From positions 133,176,125 through 133,240,124 of the forward strand of contig NC_134276.1 of the NCBI RefSeq assembly GCF_949628215.1: a DNA stretch of 64,000 bases, in the 5' to 3' direction. Made by a program: the position numbers and the translations under genes. Under the pieces are notes generated by a model. That model saw only the letters and a list, made by a program, of their open reading frames with translations, did no database searches and had not been told where the DNA came from. Below, in pieces: positions 24,453 through 37,665 of this stretch. The DNA is from Phalacrocorax aristotelis (taxonomy: Eukaryota > Chordata > Aves > Suliformes > Phalacrocoracidae). Numbering within the stretch: position 1 is the first letter of the stretch; each line of letters begins with the position of its first letter.

Positions 24453-24606
24453 ATTTGGGCATTAACCAGACATTAATATCTTTTTGCATAGTGCAGACAC
24501 TTTAGTGCTGCAGAGCCCATCAGTTTAATTCAGCCATTTAAAAAGACCGCACAGCATCACTGATCAGTGAGAGAGAGAACCTGGCTCCCAACCTAGAGCC
24601 ATCACA

Positions 24607-24849
24607 ATGAAGAGGGCCTGTGCCTTGTGCCTGCTATTTTCAGGTGCTCTCTGCTGTAGCCGTGGCCTGGCCTGGGCTAAAAGCCGTGCCCTTTCCAGAG
24701 TCCAGAGAGAAGCCTCTGTGCACAGTGTTGTTACAGGGAACTGGAGGACCATTGACCTTTCTGTGCAAATGGTTGCCATGATGACAGTTAAGTATCTCAA
24801 GCGATGTGTTTGGGGCTGTAGTACAGCAGAGAAATACACCCTCCTGTAG
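24607..24849 (+). CDS. Unrecognised small ORF with signal-peptide-like N-terminus
   Basis: I do not recognise this 80-residue frame. It begins MKRACALCLLFSGALCC, with a basic n-region, a hydrophobic core and a plausible cleavage after AWA, as in a secreted protein. A TATA-like 'tttaaaaag' lies about 65 bases upstream, and the ATG context (catcacaATG) is fair. A good acceptor (cctctcttacag) near 24920 opens a further frame of about 45 residues. It overlaps, on the opposite strand, the likely TMEM139 3' UTR. Chance is the more likely explanation; there is no homology support. Confidence 0.15.
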   Translation: MKRACALCLLFSGALCCSRGLAWAKSRALSRVQREASVHSVVTGNWRTIDLSVQMVAMMTVKYLKRCVWGCSTAEKYTLL

Positions 24850-25700
24850 AGCTGTGAAGGCTGGTGGTCCGGGCGGAGGATACGTATATGTGTGTGTATT
24901 GCCCTGCTGGCCTCTCTTACAGGAGAAAAACTGCTCTTACCTCCCTCTTGTCTACCACCTGGAGGCTGTGTGGGATGAGAACCGTGTGAACAACAAAAGT
25001 AATTCCATGGTGCCATGTTTGCTGTCAGCTTTTCAACCCTACGTGGTGCCAGCTTCTGGGTGAAGACAACCACCCTCCCCTCAGTCATGCTCCAGTTCAG
25101 CAGAGCTGAGGACATGGAGCAAATGCAGCAGAGGTGTAGCAACAAACAGCGCAGACCATAAATTTGTGTTGCTGCAAAACAGCAACTCAGGGAACTGAAG
25201 TCTCAGTCTCTCAGTAGGGATTTTAGGGTGGCGGATAGTCACAGAGCTCTCAGCAGTACTGCTATTTGTAATGCAGAGGCATAACCTACTTAGTACTGTT
25301 TCTATTCCCTCCCTTTTCAAGGCAGTTTCTCCTGGCTGCATCCTACAGTCCTGCTTCAGAGGTCCTTTGGCAAGCTTGTCTCTTCTCATGATTCACTCTT
25401 CTCCCCTATAAAGGTGTATCTCCAGTTTGAGAATTGTTGCTGTATGTAACACAACTTTCCTGACAGTGGTTTTACATATCTGCCAATACAAAGCATTGTG
25501 ATAGCATTGAATTATGTTTTGTGCAAAAAGATTCTACTGAGATCAGAAGCTGTGTTGGTAGCTGAGCTCTGGTTCAAAGAATGGTGAGAAAAACTTTTAC
25601 AGTTTTGGGTGTGAAAAATCTCAGCACTTCCACCTTCCCTCCAGGAGCACCCTGTATTGGGGTGAGGGTTTGGTTCTGCATTCAGAGAAGGTGAAATTAA

Positions 25701-26109
25701 TCATAATATGGAGGCCTGGAAAGCATCTTCAAAGACTTCATCATTGATGGCACTCTCATAAGCAGGTGGTGGCGTGAGTGGCTCCAGTGGCTCAAACCTA
25801 TCTTCAATACCTTTCACTTCATGGATGTCTGAAACAAACCGCTGCAGTCTTGGGGGCAGCACCAGCTGCAACTGCATTCTGGAGCCTGTGTCTGTCTCAG
25901 AGGTGTGCCTTGTGTCTGATGCCACTGGCATCCTGAGAGCATCCACCATAATCTCTTCTTGGGCAGATGATTCAATAACTACATTGTAAGGAGGAGGCTC
26001 ATTCAGTGGTGAGGGCACTAAGCCTGGATTGGATGCAATTGTCCATATTGTGGGAACTGACATCCTCATCACCTCCTCGTAGGTGGGTGCTTCATAGGCA
26101 GTGTTCACC
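25701..26109 (-). CDS. TMEM139: TMEM139 terminal coding exon (PY-motif tail)
   Basis: Encodes residues 84-218 after completing codon 83. It carries both PPxY motifs and an acidic C-terminal stretch (NDEVFEDAF) before TGA at 25701-25703. The acceptor is tgtccacag. Its first codon is GTG, not ATG, which confirms it is an internal splice junction. Confidence 0.92.
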
Positions 26110-27612
26110 CTGTGGACAGCATGTGATATTATTGTACGTGATACTCTGCCACTGGATCAGCTCACTTGTCCAGCCAACTCAATGTCTTGCTTCCTGGTCT
26201 AGGAATGGCTCATGCGACTGTTTTCCCACATTCCCCAGAATAATTTAAAAAACCCACACTGGGTTTCAGTGTCCTAGGCTTAGCTTGATCATAGAATCAT
26301 AGAATATCTCAGGTTGGAAGGGACCCATAAAGATGATGTCCCTCATTTAAAATCTCCTACCAGTTAAAATATATTACTAAGAATTACTAACTACTAATTA
26401 TTCCTCAGAACAAAACAGGAACTTGCTTTTTAAACACATAGCTGAACTTTCATCTAGTTTCAAGAAGCAGAGAAAATTAAGTATTTTCATTTAGTTTAAA
26501 CAAGGACTAACTATTCTGTGTTAAAAAGAATGTCTGCAGAGACAAATGTTACTTTAGAAACATTTTCCTTTTTAGGTCATATTTTTAAATAAATATATAC
26601 TACTTTTCTTCTTGTATGCCCCCCAGCTAGACTTCTTTTTATGTACTCTTTCTAAAAATAAACACATTATAACATTTTTACCCTCCTACAACACCCTGTA
26701 TTTGAGAATGTCAAATCATTTATAGATGTGGATAATGATTATCTGAATTATACAGGCAAGGAAAAATAAAGTTAAACTCTTCAACCACAGCAGGCAAATT
26801 GGGGTTAAATTAGGTAATGCTGAGAACCTGCAAAGATACATGAAGCCAAAAAGATGTGGGAGTATTCAGAGCCTCTCAAGATCAGGACTTCTTAGTGTCA
26901 AGCTGGATTTTTAAGACTGGAAACACACCCAGTTACAGGTTCCTTTTTAAAAGTTTGCTGAGGAATAGTTGCTCTGGAGATAAGGTTTATAGAGTTAAAC
27001 CCAGCTAAGATTCAGTATTGCCTCAGCATTTTTTCTTTTTCCTTGTCTGACTCATTGTTTGGCAAGACTCAATTACTCAAAGAAAAATAAAGCGGGGCCT
27101 GGATCTGTTTAACCTTGGAAATTGTAGTGGATCAGTTCCCAGGGGGAAGAAAATATATATTGGACAAGATACAGAACATGCGTGGCATAGACATTTGCAA
27201 CCTCCACCTGAAGAATGAAGGAAAACAACCTAAAAAGAAATTTTGTCTCCTGGAATGGAGTCTCTGTTTGGTGCCCTAGGGGAAGGGCAGTAAAACAGCA
27301 TGTAAAATGGCCATATCTGCAGAGAGAGAGTTAAAGTAAGAGGAATAACCAGGTTGCTGCTTACCCTGCTTGGCTTTGTCTGCTTGGAGGTATCTCATTT
27401 GTGTCATGTCGGTGCTGATTCCTCAGGTAACACTCAACAAACACACTCAGCAAATAGCCGATCAGGCACACTCCTCCTACCCCTAGGAAGAAATAGCCTA
27501 CTGGATTGATGTTAGATGAAATGGCCAGCATGGTGACCCCAATGAGAAGAGCAGCAGTGAAAAGAAGCAACAAGGCTTGGCGGATGTTCTTCCAGTGTGT
27601 CTCTAACCACAT
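25701..27612 (-). CDS. TMEM139: TMEM139, small two-pass membrane protein
   Basis: Two coding exons, 27365-27612 and 25701-26109, join in phase to give 218 residues; human TMEM139 has 216. Two hydrophobic helices lie at about residues 13-32 and 39-61, followed by a long cytoplasmic-type tail. The tail has APTYEEV near residue 90, NEPPPY at 119-124 and EPLTPPPAY ending at residue 200. The last exactly repeats a human TMEM139 tail motif. PPPY and PPAY fit the PPxY consensus for WW domains of NEDD4-type ligases. Human TMEM139 is reported to interact with the anion exchanger AE1; its wider role is poorly known. It lies upstream of CASP2 in the same direction, as in human. Confidence 0.92.
26289..26350 (-). 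mobile_element. CR1 LINE 3'-end remnant
   Basis: Reads 'tcatagaatcatagaat' then 'caggttggaagggaccc', the reverse complement of the CR1 3' terminus. Only about 60 bp survive, inside the TMEM139 intron. Confidence 0.85.
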
Positions 27613-27673
27613 GGTAATGTAGATGGTGGTAGCAGACAGTTGAGAACAGATGAGCAGTTAAGGGGACAGACAT
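27365..27673 (-). CDS. TMEM139: TMEM139 exon with start codon and both membrane helices
   Basis: The coding part is 27365-27612 (residues 1-82 plus two bases), starting MWLETHWKNIRQALLLL. The exon probably extends to 27673, where a 'cttccacag' acceptor ends a 61-nt 5' UTR segment. An upstream ATG in that segment is in another frame. The donor is GCAGG|gtaagc. Confidence 0.88.
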
Positions 27674-28533
27674 CTGTGGAAGATGGAATAGTTTTTTTTC
27701 AACATGAAACATGAGCATACAAACACATTATCAGTATCACGACCAAAATAAGAACAAACATACTTGAGTACATGCCATCATGAGAACGTGCATCTATGCA
27801 GATACATAATAAGCTTGGGAAATCTGTGCATAAATACATGCCAATGTAAATGTACTAGAATTTCCTCTGTGAATGCATATCGAATAATGGGAATGCCTGG
27901 ACACACAGTTGCAAGACATAAAATGCATAAATACACCATCAGCGCTTATTGCCAGGCTTATCTAAAAAGGTCTAGCTTCTTAATAGAACTTAGAGCAGTC
28001 TAGGATGCAGATTCGAGGTTAATACAAAAGTGAAACAAAGAATAACTTTAAAGGTTAATTGTAGGACATTTGTACATTGCATAATGAAGGTTCAAATACT
28101 AGTTCAAATTACAGAAGAAAAGTAGCCTTATTAATGGGGCTGTCTGCCCCAGTAAATTGAGCTTCTAACTTAGCATAGTATTATAGCAATAACATTACTT
28201 TAGGTTCTTGATATAGCTAGGGTATGTCTGTTTTTGCAAAATGTAGACATGTGTTTGAATATTTTCCTATGTCCTCAGTTCTTTTTCTGTTGATGTACTT
28301 TTCTGCATCTTTCTCAAACACAAGAGCCCCTCCTGTCCCCCATTCCAAACCCCATCTCTATGAAAGAGACAGCAGTTGTCACTGTGCGCAGTCAACATGG
28401 AATGAATACCAGGGATCTGTGGTATTCAAGAACACTGTAATTAAGGAGTCATCTTGCACATGTTATACTAACTTACATGTATCCCACTGTTTTGATGAAG
28501 ACCCCTTTGAAGGAAGAGAGCATGACACAGTGG

Positions 28534-28577
28534 GCATATTTTTTATGAGTATGCATATTTTTTATGAGTATGCATAT
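28534..28577. repeat. 19-bp perfect tandem duplication
   Basis: The unit 'gcatattttttatgagtat' occurs twice in tandem without change and is followed by the start of a third copy (gcatat). It lies in the intergenic or first-intron region upstream of TMEM139. It is probably replication slippage. Confidence 0.85.
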
Positions 28578-29177
28578 CCAAACAAATATACAGGTCTACA
28601 TAGTTCCATGTTGTGTTGTGTGCTTTTGCACACTAATTGTGTTCCCTTGTTACAGCAAAAGTAGATAAATGTATACATACAAATACCAGAAAAAGAAATA
28701 CATCCTTTCTGAACAGATTACCTTCTTGTTACCATTTTTACTGTCAGCTTTCAGCATATACTTACCAGAGGGAGGTTTTGGTAGGTAGGAACAGTCATGT
28801 TTTAGCTTCTCTTCATCACAAGGAAAAATGTGCAAGCTCTTCTGTCCTTGCTCATTTGCCTTCTCATCTGAGCATGGGATTCCAGTAACAACTCTCCCTT
28901 TCTCCTTTTGAGTTTTCTTGTAGGGAGACAAGGAAGATTTCCTTTGAAACTAAAAGCCTGTAATACTGAATATAGGAAGGTACCACATGATGGGAAGATC
29001 CTGTTGAAAGAGTTTTGCGTGGGGAAACCAGAACCTCATTTTTCCAGGTTTCAAATCCGAAGCATTTTGTAGACAATCACATACCTTCTACTCTTTTGCA
29101 GCTCTTCTAGGTCTGTCCCACAAAAGCAGGAAACTCGTTAGGAAAGAGGGCGGAGTGAGCAGTGGGGGAGTGCTTAC

Positions 29178-29295
29178 CTGTGTCGGATCTGTTTGGTCTG
29201 CTTTACTCTGATGAGAGAAACGATTTTCATTATGTTCTCCCCTCCGCGTAGCAGAGGAATCTTGATCTCTGCCTCACAAAGCAGGAAGGACTGCT
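29178..29295 (-). other. TMEM139: Probable noncoding first exon of TMEM139
   Basis: On the minus strand a strong donor, CACAG|gtaagc, ends here at 29178, 1.5 kb upstream of the acceptor before the TMEM139 start codon. The region above it has a few CpGs but is not a full island. No long open frame is present. The upper boundary is a guess. Confidence 0.35.
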
Positions 29296-32200
29296 GGCCC
29301 AGCCCACATCACATGGCCCACACATAAATCTGTTTTTGAGTTCTGCAAAATGTAAATCCATACATTTTCCTATCCTGATGGGGTGCTGTTCGTCAGATGT
29401 TTTATGCCCATTTTGATTTTACAAACAAAAGGAAAGAAGGAGGCAATAAGTTATTATTTCACAGAGGGCTGCGTTAAAATCCTTCTTACTGCCTGATATA
29501 TCTGGGAATTAGGAGTACTGATAATCAACAGAACAGGTACTGAATTACTTCCTGAAGTCTGTCATCATCTGAACTTTTAGCATGTGTCTGAAAATCAGTG
29601 GAAGTTCTCAAATACTATAGCATGAATTATGTCCAGGAGCTGGCTGCAGCTCATGTTTGTCTGTAATAGGAAGATGTCCTACAGCTAAATGTTAATAGTA
29701 TTCATGTTAGAAGATTGGGCCAACAATAATTGCATGGGGTTTAACAAAGATAAATGTAAAGTCATGCATGGATGGAATAATCCCAAGCAGCAATATAGGC
29801 TGCTGAAATAGACTTGGTGGTCATGGTGAATGGCAAGCTCAACAGGAGTCAACAGTGTGCCCTTGTAGCAATGAAGGCAAACTGTGTCCTGGGCTGCATC
29901 AGTAAGAGTGTAGTCAACAGATCAAGGGGTGTGATTATTCCACTCTACTCGCACTTGTGAGGACACACCTGGAATACTGTGTACATTTTTGGTCCCCCCA
30001 GTTCAAGCGAGAAATTGAAAAATTGGATATGGTCTGGTGAATTGCCACAAAGATGATTTGAGGGTTGGAGAATTTTGACAACTTAAGGAACTGGGTTTTA
30101 CAGCGTAGAGAAGGCTTGGGCAGGTGGTGAGTGCTCACCAGAGTGGCTGCTGTTTTCCGGAGTCAGTAGGTAGTTACAGAGAGGATGGAGGTACTCTTCA
30201 TGGGGGTATATGGTGACAGGACAAGAGGCAGTAGGAAAGAGGGCAAAAGGAAATAGGAAAGAGGACTCTGGATATAAGAAAAAAAAGTCTTCAATGTGAA
30301 AACAGCAAAATGTTGCAATTACTTGCCTAGAGAAGTGGAGGAATCATATTGGCTGCAAATATTCAAGACTCAGCTGAGTCTAAAGCTGTGCTTTCAGTAG
30401 GAGGTTGGACCAGATGATCTCCCCCTCCAGTCTAGACTTGTCAACGTTTCTATGTTTCTAATACTTTTCCCTTATACCTACCTTTTTGGCTGCTAACAGA
30501 TAAAAGACTTTCAGGTCTGATTGTTATCCGTTCTTTGCTTTCAAGAGATTTCCTTTGAAGATGGCAAGCTTAACATCCATGTAAAGAGGAGGAAGTCAGG
30601 CTTCTGGTCTGTATGTAGCATGTCATTTTGCAAGACGATAATTTAAATGGGAAAACTGATTTGTTCCTTACAGCTCTTTCCATTTGGGGGTTGCCTAGTG
30701 TTGAGAACACTTTAAGTGCTAAGGAAGATTTGACAAAACTGTTTTCACAGCCTCTCTGCCTGCAAAGCATGACTGACTTGTGGTGGAATCTGAACACCTT
30801 GGTACTTCCTTCTAACTGGGGCAGTCGAGGAATTCAAATATACTACAGACCCTAGCTAAGTGTTCTGTTTACTGAGCTATTGTAATAAAAGAGCATCACT
30901 GTGTAAGAATTATTTTTAAAGAAGATGATTCTACTTTTTAAAGTTGCAAGTGAAAGTCTGGTTTGACGAGAAAGCCAAACAAACCTAATAACTAATTGCT
31001 GTGTAATATGGTAGCCCTTCCTTCTTCCTGCCTCTTCTCCATCTCCCACCTGTCCTCCTTGCAGTGATTCTAGTGCTCAGCCAATCTCTTGCTGAGCTAC
31101 TTCAGTTGTCTTGGCTAGTGGGAAAGTATTTACCTTTTTCCAGAATTAATTTAATGGGCTGAATCTAGTCACGAAAGTATTGTCTAACCACTAGATTCCC
31201 ATTCAAAGAAAGCAATGGGAATGCATAACTATAGATGTGGAGGGGAAGGGAGGAAGAGTGGGAATAACTTCAAGGGCTGCAGTGAGTGTCATTTGATCAG
31301 CTCAGCCCAAACCATTGCAGTAGGGGGAAGTTCTTCCTTGTTGGCCTAAGTAAGCCCTGCAGAAAGGTGTAGAATCTAAGACCTATCTCGTCCTCAGCAA
31401 ATCCTATTAATAATACCAGGGATTTCCAGCTCAGATTGTAGGCAACTCCCAGCTCTGGTAAGTACACTGGCTGTTGTCAAATCCCTCCAACAATCTGACT
31501 ATTGTTGAATTCCCCCTTGTAAGTACCTACAGAAGGTACTTATCCTTCTGTAGGCTGTGTAGAGGGAGGTGAGGCACTTCGCTCTCTGCACATTCTGCTG
31601 TGGGGAGTAGGCACGTAAAAACTGCTTTGGGGCTAGACCTTTTTGCTAAGTTAGGAGGAAGTCAGAAAAAAAATCTTAGTTATTTAGTGGAAAACTACCT
31701 TTGTGATTGGAAAGGCTGTATTTGATTTGTGGATAGATAGAAAGATACAGGTCTTGCTGAAAATTTGTATAGTAGTTTTGATTGGTGCACCATTTTTAAA
31801 AATATTTATAGACATAGTTATGAAATATCAGGATGAAAAAGGCTAAAAATTGTAGATATATCTGCTGCATTAGTTGTTGCTTGTATTAATTCCATTTATT
31901 TCAGTTGAAGTTCAGAGTTCGGTATCTCCTGTATATTATACCCATGGAGTTGCATGGATGAGTGGGCTGAATCTTTTGGAATGATTTTTATGCATTTACA
32001 AGAATGATACCTTGCCATGCAGCTGTGAATGCATTAGTTGACCATGTTTATGAACATGATACTGACTGCTTTGTGGATCTAAGGATACAAAGCAGGATGA
32101 ACTTCTATGAACTAACCTTTGCAATCTGATTTTTAGCAACACATTGCTTCTACTCGAGGCATTTTTGGCATTTCTGAAGGACTTCTGAAATTTGTATCTG

Positions 32201-35200
32201 TCTGCCATTTCCATTGTCTCCATAGTCTGGTTCAGACTGTCATTGGTTACAGTGTGTGTGGGTCCATAACAAAGAAAAAATTAATCACATAGCTGCATCA
32301 AGAAGTTGTGGGTGATGGCAAGATTCAGAAAACACAGAGGGGCTTGGGAAAAGCCTGAGAGGTATCAATATGCAGTGTTTGTTAAATGGGTAGAAGTCAG
32401 AGAGAGTGAAGAGCAACATATATACTGCCGTCCTAAACTGTCTTCCTTTCATGTGCAGTAGAGATGTTTTTTATAGAAAGCTTTCAGTTCTTTGTTGTTC
32501 AATCATGCTGTCGGGACCAGACTTCATTTAACAGCAGATTTCTTTAGTTAAGACCACAGATTTCCTTTTTTCATTCTTTCTTTCTTCCAGTGTCTCATTG
32601 TTGATCTTTGTTCTTCATTCAGTTTCTAGGAGGCATTTCACCTTTCCCCTGTTTCATCTCACTATCTACTCTACCTCCTGCCCAGACTGCTACTAATTAA
32701 CTTAGTACCTACAGTAAGCTCGCTTATCAGGTCGGTATGCAGAGAAGCTTGCTTTATTCCCAAGGGCTTCTGACGTACATACCACGGCACAATTAATCTC
32801 TCTGTAATCACTAAGTCTATTCTTCCCTATAACCTTGTCCTGAAGCAATTTCTGAGAGCCTGAGCAAGTACTGAAGACAAAGTGCTACTGAACCACCGTT
32901 TCCTGTTTTGTCTACCTCTCCTTTTGTCTCCCAAGTTCTGCTTACCTTTGTGAAATATGACTGATTTTTCTGTTCAGGAGCACGAACCTCTGTTCTATCT
33001 ACAGAGGTCATGGGCACCCATGACCTATAGCTAATATGGTTCTGGTCACTATAATGTCTTGAGTAGGAGAAAGCAAAACCCCAAGGAAGAGCCTGTGCTC
33101 AGATGTTCAAAAAGTATGCGTAACTGAGAAATCCAGTTGTGCTTAACCTGCCATAGCTGAATGTTCCTCCATTTCTTGTGAGATAGCAATGTCTTTTTGT
33201 CTTCCAGTTTATTCCAGTTCTTACAGGACAATGATTGAAAGTTATCATATGTGTAGTCATTGTATTGTTTGGTGGTTTTTTTTGTGTGTATGGTGTTTTT
33301 TTTGGCATGGCTGTCTTCTACCTGCGGTGGCTTTTCTCTGTAGATCAGGGTTGAGATGTGGTTGCAGAAGGACTGATATTGCAAGGCTATTACTAGTTCT
33401 TCACCTGTCTCAGGGATACCTGAAAAGCATAAATCTACAGAGATTGAGTCAGAGACACTTGTTATGTTGTGCAGAAATAATGGATTTCTGTTTTCTGACA
33501 GTGGGGAGTCACATTTAATGTGAGAAGTTTTTCCACGGCTGCCTGCACACCTAAAGTTCGCAAGTATTTAAAATTAACAAAGTGGCACTGCCTTTCCTGC
33601 CATGAGAATGACAGAAAAGTAACAAGCATTTACCAAGACTGTGATATATGAGGTTTTTATCTCCGCTTAGAGCCTTTCAAATTCACTTATGTCACATGTT
33701 TCATTTTTTCTCCGTAAAAAAGAAAGTGAAGGCTAGAAACTTCCTCATCTTTTTAATCTGAATTCTCCTTAGGGCAGGAGCCTTAAAACTGTGAGATTTC
33801 ATTAGCATTAGTAAAACTTTCTGCAGGTGGTTTAGTTTAATGATGGGTCTATATTATTTACTTTTTGTTGGAGGACTTTCTATACTTGTGCAGAATCTCT
33901 GCACAGTGTGGTACCACTGATGAAAAATCAGACATCACTGTACATAGAATGTAAATTGGCTGTATGCACTCTTTTGAAGGAATTCACCCTGGTGAGTGTA
34001 ATGCTACTAAATGGAATACTAGAATGACTTCTCCTTTTGTGCTAGTTTAGAGCTCCTAATGTGTATCAGACAGAGAGGGAGAGAACTTGACTGTGACTAA
34101 AGATCAAGAAGAAGGAGGGCAGTTAAGATCCTACTGCTAGAACATGGTGAAAGAATCACGTTCAATACCTCACGTGGAAAGAGCAAGTGAGCATAAAGAA
34201 ATAGTTTCAAGATAAAATTAAGGAATCAATTGAGAACAGTTAAAAGAACACAGGAAGATCATTTGCTGTCATTCTAGACTACTACGTGTCTTTGGAAATA
34301 AGAGAAAAATAAGACCTGTATAGGCTGAGCTGCTTTACTGTTGAACAGTGTTTGCATTCCTTTTCTCCAGACGTAATTTCACCATTCCAAAATGGGAAAG
34401 TTTTCAGCCAAAGGACATGAGATGCAGTGAGAAAAGTTAACCAGAGTTCCTGTTCCCTATCTTCCTCCCTGGTCCTAGCCACATATTCTTGCTGCTGATG
34501 TTGCCAAACCTGTTATGCACTGGAGTTCTCCCTGACATGTTCTGGATTGCTAACAAGGCATAAAATTAACCAAGTAAAAAGGAAAAAAGTGCTATCTTCT
34601 GTTGGGTTAGTAAACTAATAGTCACAAAAACATGCAGGAAGTGCCAGTATGGCCACAAGAGAGGAGAAGGGACCTCATGGCCTATTTCTGTGTTGAAGCT
34701 AGGGGATGCCCTTTTCCTTTCAACAGCATTAGATGGTTCTGCTACACCTGAAATATTTCAGAATTACCACCCAACATTAAAATATGTCCTCCTTGGGTTG
34801 GAATTCAGTGCCTATGCAACTCACTGTAATACTAAGTAACTGTGGACTGAAAAGTAATAGGCATGAGAGGAAGAGAAAGGTTGAAATTGCTGCTGCAGAA
34901 TGTAGCTTCTTGAGCACAAATTTGGCATTTTTCGCTGTCACTGATGGGACCCACAGTGTCTCTCCTTGAGGTGCTCGTGTGTTCCTATAGTACATGTTGC
35001 ACTTTCTTCAAATTCTGCTGGTAGATAGTGGGGTGGGAGAACGGGGGAGGTGTTCCCAGACAAAGAACCCACTTTATTTTATTGGTGACCTGTGCTTTGG
35101 AGAAAGAGTACACTGCTGTTATTGGTACTGGTCACTCTTCGAGCATTGTGCTTTATAGCAAATGCAGCACAGAATCCCATTGCTTCTTGGCACCTGTTTT

Positions 35201-37665
35201 CGGCCTAGGGTGTTCATAGTCTAAAGCAAGTGTGACAAAGCCACAGAGCAACAATGCAAGTATGGAAGACCAGAGAGGGATAACTTGTTAAGAAAATAAA
35301 TAAGAAAGAAAAAAAATTGGTAAAATCTGTTTTACTAAAGACTGGTTTTGTTTAAAAACTAGATCTATAACAGTGATAATTTTTTTGCTTCATTAGTTAT
35401 TCTCCATTCAAAGGCAACACTGTTTGTTTCAGTGCTAGTTTTAGCACTAGTTTTCACTGCATTTTGCTCCAGCCATGTGCCATAAAGGCAGCACACCTCA
35501 GAGAGAGGAAGCTCAATGTGGTTCCTTTTTATTCCGCAGGAAAAATGGGTGTTAAATTTCAGTTACATCTGTGCAAAAAGGCATTCACAGGGGTCAGTGG
35601 AAGAGCATTTTCTTTATTACTTTATGAAAGCAAATAGACACATGAGCTGGAAAGAATGTAGCTTTTATCTTGGCATAGTTCTTCAATATGTGCGCTGTCA
35701 GTTTATTTAGTGATAGGTACAGGTTTTGTCCAGTTCTGACATGGATTTGCATTTCTAATGGAGACTGCCAAATTAGCAAGAGCACATCATAATGCATTTC
35801 TGGTATGTGCCATGATCATGCCCTGTAGTATTGCAGTTTGTATGGCATCTGAATTGTTATTCTGGTACATTCTAGCGTAGCATTGTGAAGATGTTTTGGA
35901 TGTTTTTTCCTGTGGGGTGAACTACTGTTTCCAAGGTCAGTCATCAGCTGCAGGAGCGGTCTCATAAAGAGTACATCACTGCCAGACCAAGCTGCTGTTT
36001 GTAAATCAGCTCTGTGAAAACAATACACCACTTTTACTTTCTCCTGAGGCAGCAGCAGTAGTCATACTGCAATTCCTATTGTCTGTAAAGGGGAACTCTG
36101 TTTTATCAAGGCTTCTGTTGCTGAGAGATAGGTTTCCTGTTCACTGTAGGTGACAAACAGGACACGCAATATGTGGAATTAATGACAACCAACCAAACCA
36201 ATATCATTCGGTGTATATCTGACTGAACTGATGGCTTTGGCAGAATTTATTAATGGCGATAACTATCTGCTTGTTCCACATCATCTCTGTGCTCATGACA
36301 AGAATGACGACTGGCTGAAAAGGGTCTTTCCATGAATATGAGAAGATTGCCCAAGAAGGGAGAAGTTCAGGACAGAGTGGTCAGAGTTCATGGACGTTTG
36401 TTTTGGACTGAAGTCATATGTGATGGTAAAGATGATCCATGTGATGGTGCCACTATGTCTTGAGAAGAGTTGTCAAGCCTACTGGCTACTGGTAACCTCT
36501 GATTGATAAGACTGTTCTGTGAAATCCCTTGCAGGTGAAAGATGTCAGAGTGATTCAGGAGACAGTGTTCTAATTATTTGAAAAGCTCTTATTGACACCT
36601 GGTGCATGGGAGATTGTAGCTTTGGCTGAAGAGACTTCTTTGAATATATTGGAACTACTGATGAGGTGTATATTCTTGTCCACTGCCTCCTCTGTTCCTC
36701 CCTGCTTCCTCCAAATTCTGTCTCGCTTGATTAACAAAAAAGGGATTATAATCTCTTGTCAAAATAACTGTTATATGACCCTTTACTTATCACACTTGAA
36801 AGTGTGGCAGTGTGTGACACCCAGATCTCTCACAAGTTTCCAGTCTACACCTGGTTGTAGATCCATTGATATTGACAAAGTCTCCAAGTCTCCATTGATA
36901 TTGATGAAGTTTCTAAGCTTTGATACATGGTGCTACTTTTACCCTGATTCTGCCACTCATCAAGCTACTCAGCAACAACTTTGTCGTCAAGACTTCCTAA
37001 ATTTCTGCTTCAGCCACTACTAAGGGATGTACATTTGGCCATCAGAAGAGAATATAAAGGGCCTTCACGATGAGAGCTGACTCCTCTTCTTGGCAAAAAT
37101 CATATTTACCTGCTGTTATTGAAATGATGTTTGCAAAGTGGGGGATAGGGCAGAATGAAGAATGTATGGAGGTGAAGAAGAATTGTAGCCTTTAGGTGAT
37201 TTGTTCAATTTCCTATGAGTACTGTAAAGGTCTTGAGTACTGTTGAATACTACAGCTTTCTGCATCTCTTGCTTCTGCTTGCTGCTTTCTCCTTGCAACC
37301 CTGCCCTGGAGTGTCCTTGCATGACAGCCCAGCTACAGTGAAATTTGTTAAGCCTGTCTTACAGTTTCTGAAATTCCAAACCTCAAGTACTGACACTGAA
37401 CATGAACATGAGTTTCCAGCAGATCAACACACTTTGTCATGGGGCTGGAGAAGGCAGAAATGTGTTCATTTCCCTGAAAATGATGTATGGCTTATTTAAT
37501 TAAGACCAAAATATGAGTCATTAAAACATTTCTAGAGATCTTTCCAGAGGTGATTTTTTAATGTTCCTATTTTATACTTTGTTAATTTGCAGCTGAATGT
37601 TTTTCTTACAGGTTGTGTTGAAACTGTTAGGTCAGACAAGATGTGTAGAATAAGACTGTAAACAT
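29296..37665. other. Intergenic region with CR1 remnant, no gene seen
   Basis: No exon or gene is recognisable apart from the CR1 fragment at 29.74-30.47 kb. Human has GSTK1 upstream of TMEM139, but no GSTK1-like exon is visible here. A short direct repeat (tccattgatattga, twice) lies near 36870-36915. Frames of up to 143 codons have no domain or splice support. Confidence 0.5.
29737..30468 (+). mobile_element. Decayed CR1 LINE fragment
   Basis: A 5'-truncated CR1 covering the reverse-transcriptase C-terminal part and 3' end. It contains words such as 'ggctgcatcagtaagag', 'attccactctactc' and 'acacctggaatactgtgtac', and ends 'gttggaccagatgatctccc'. Several frameshifts and stops make it non-coding. 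It is more diverged than the copy at 37.8 kb. Confidence 0.88.

Noticed and set aside
24564-25145. 193-codon minus-strand frame downstream of TMEM139
   Set aside because: No recognisable domain, no splice relation to TMEM139, and it lies in the likely 3' UTR.
36592-37023. 143-codon plus-strand frame in the intergenic region
   Set aside because: No resemblance to a known family. It contains a short internal direct repeat and has no promoter or splice signals beside it.
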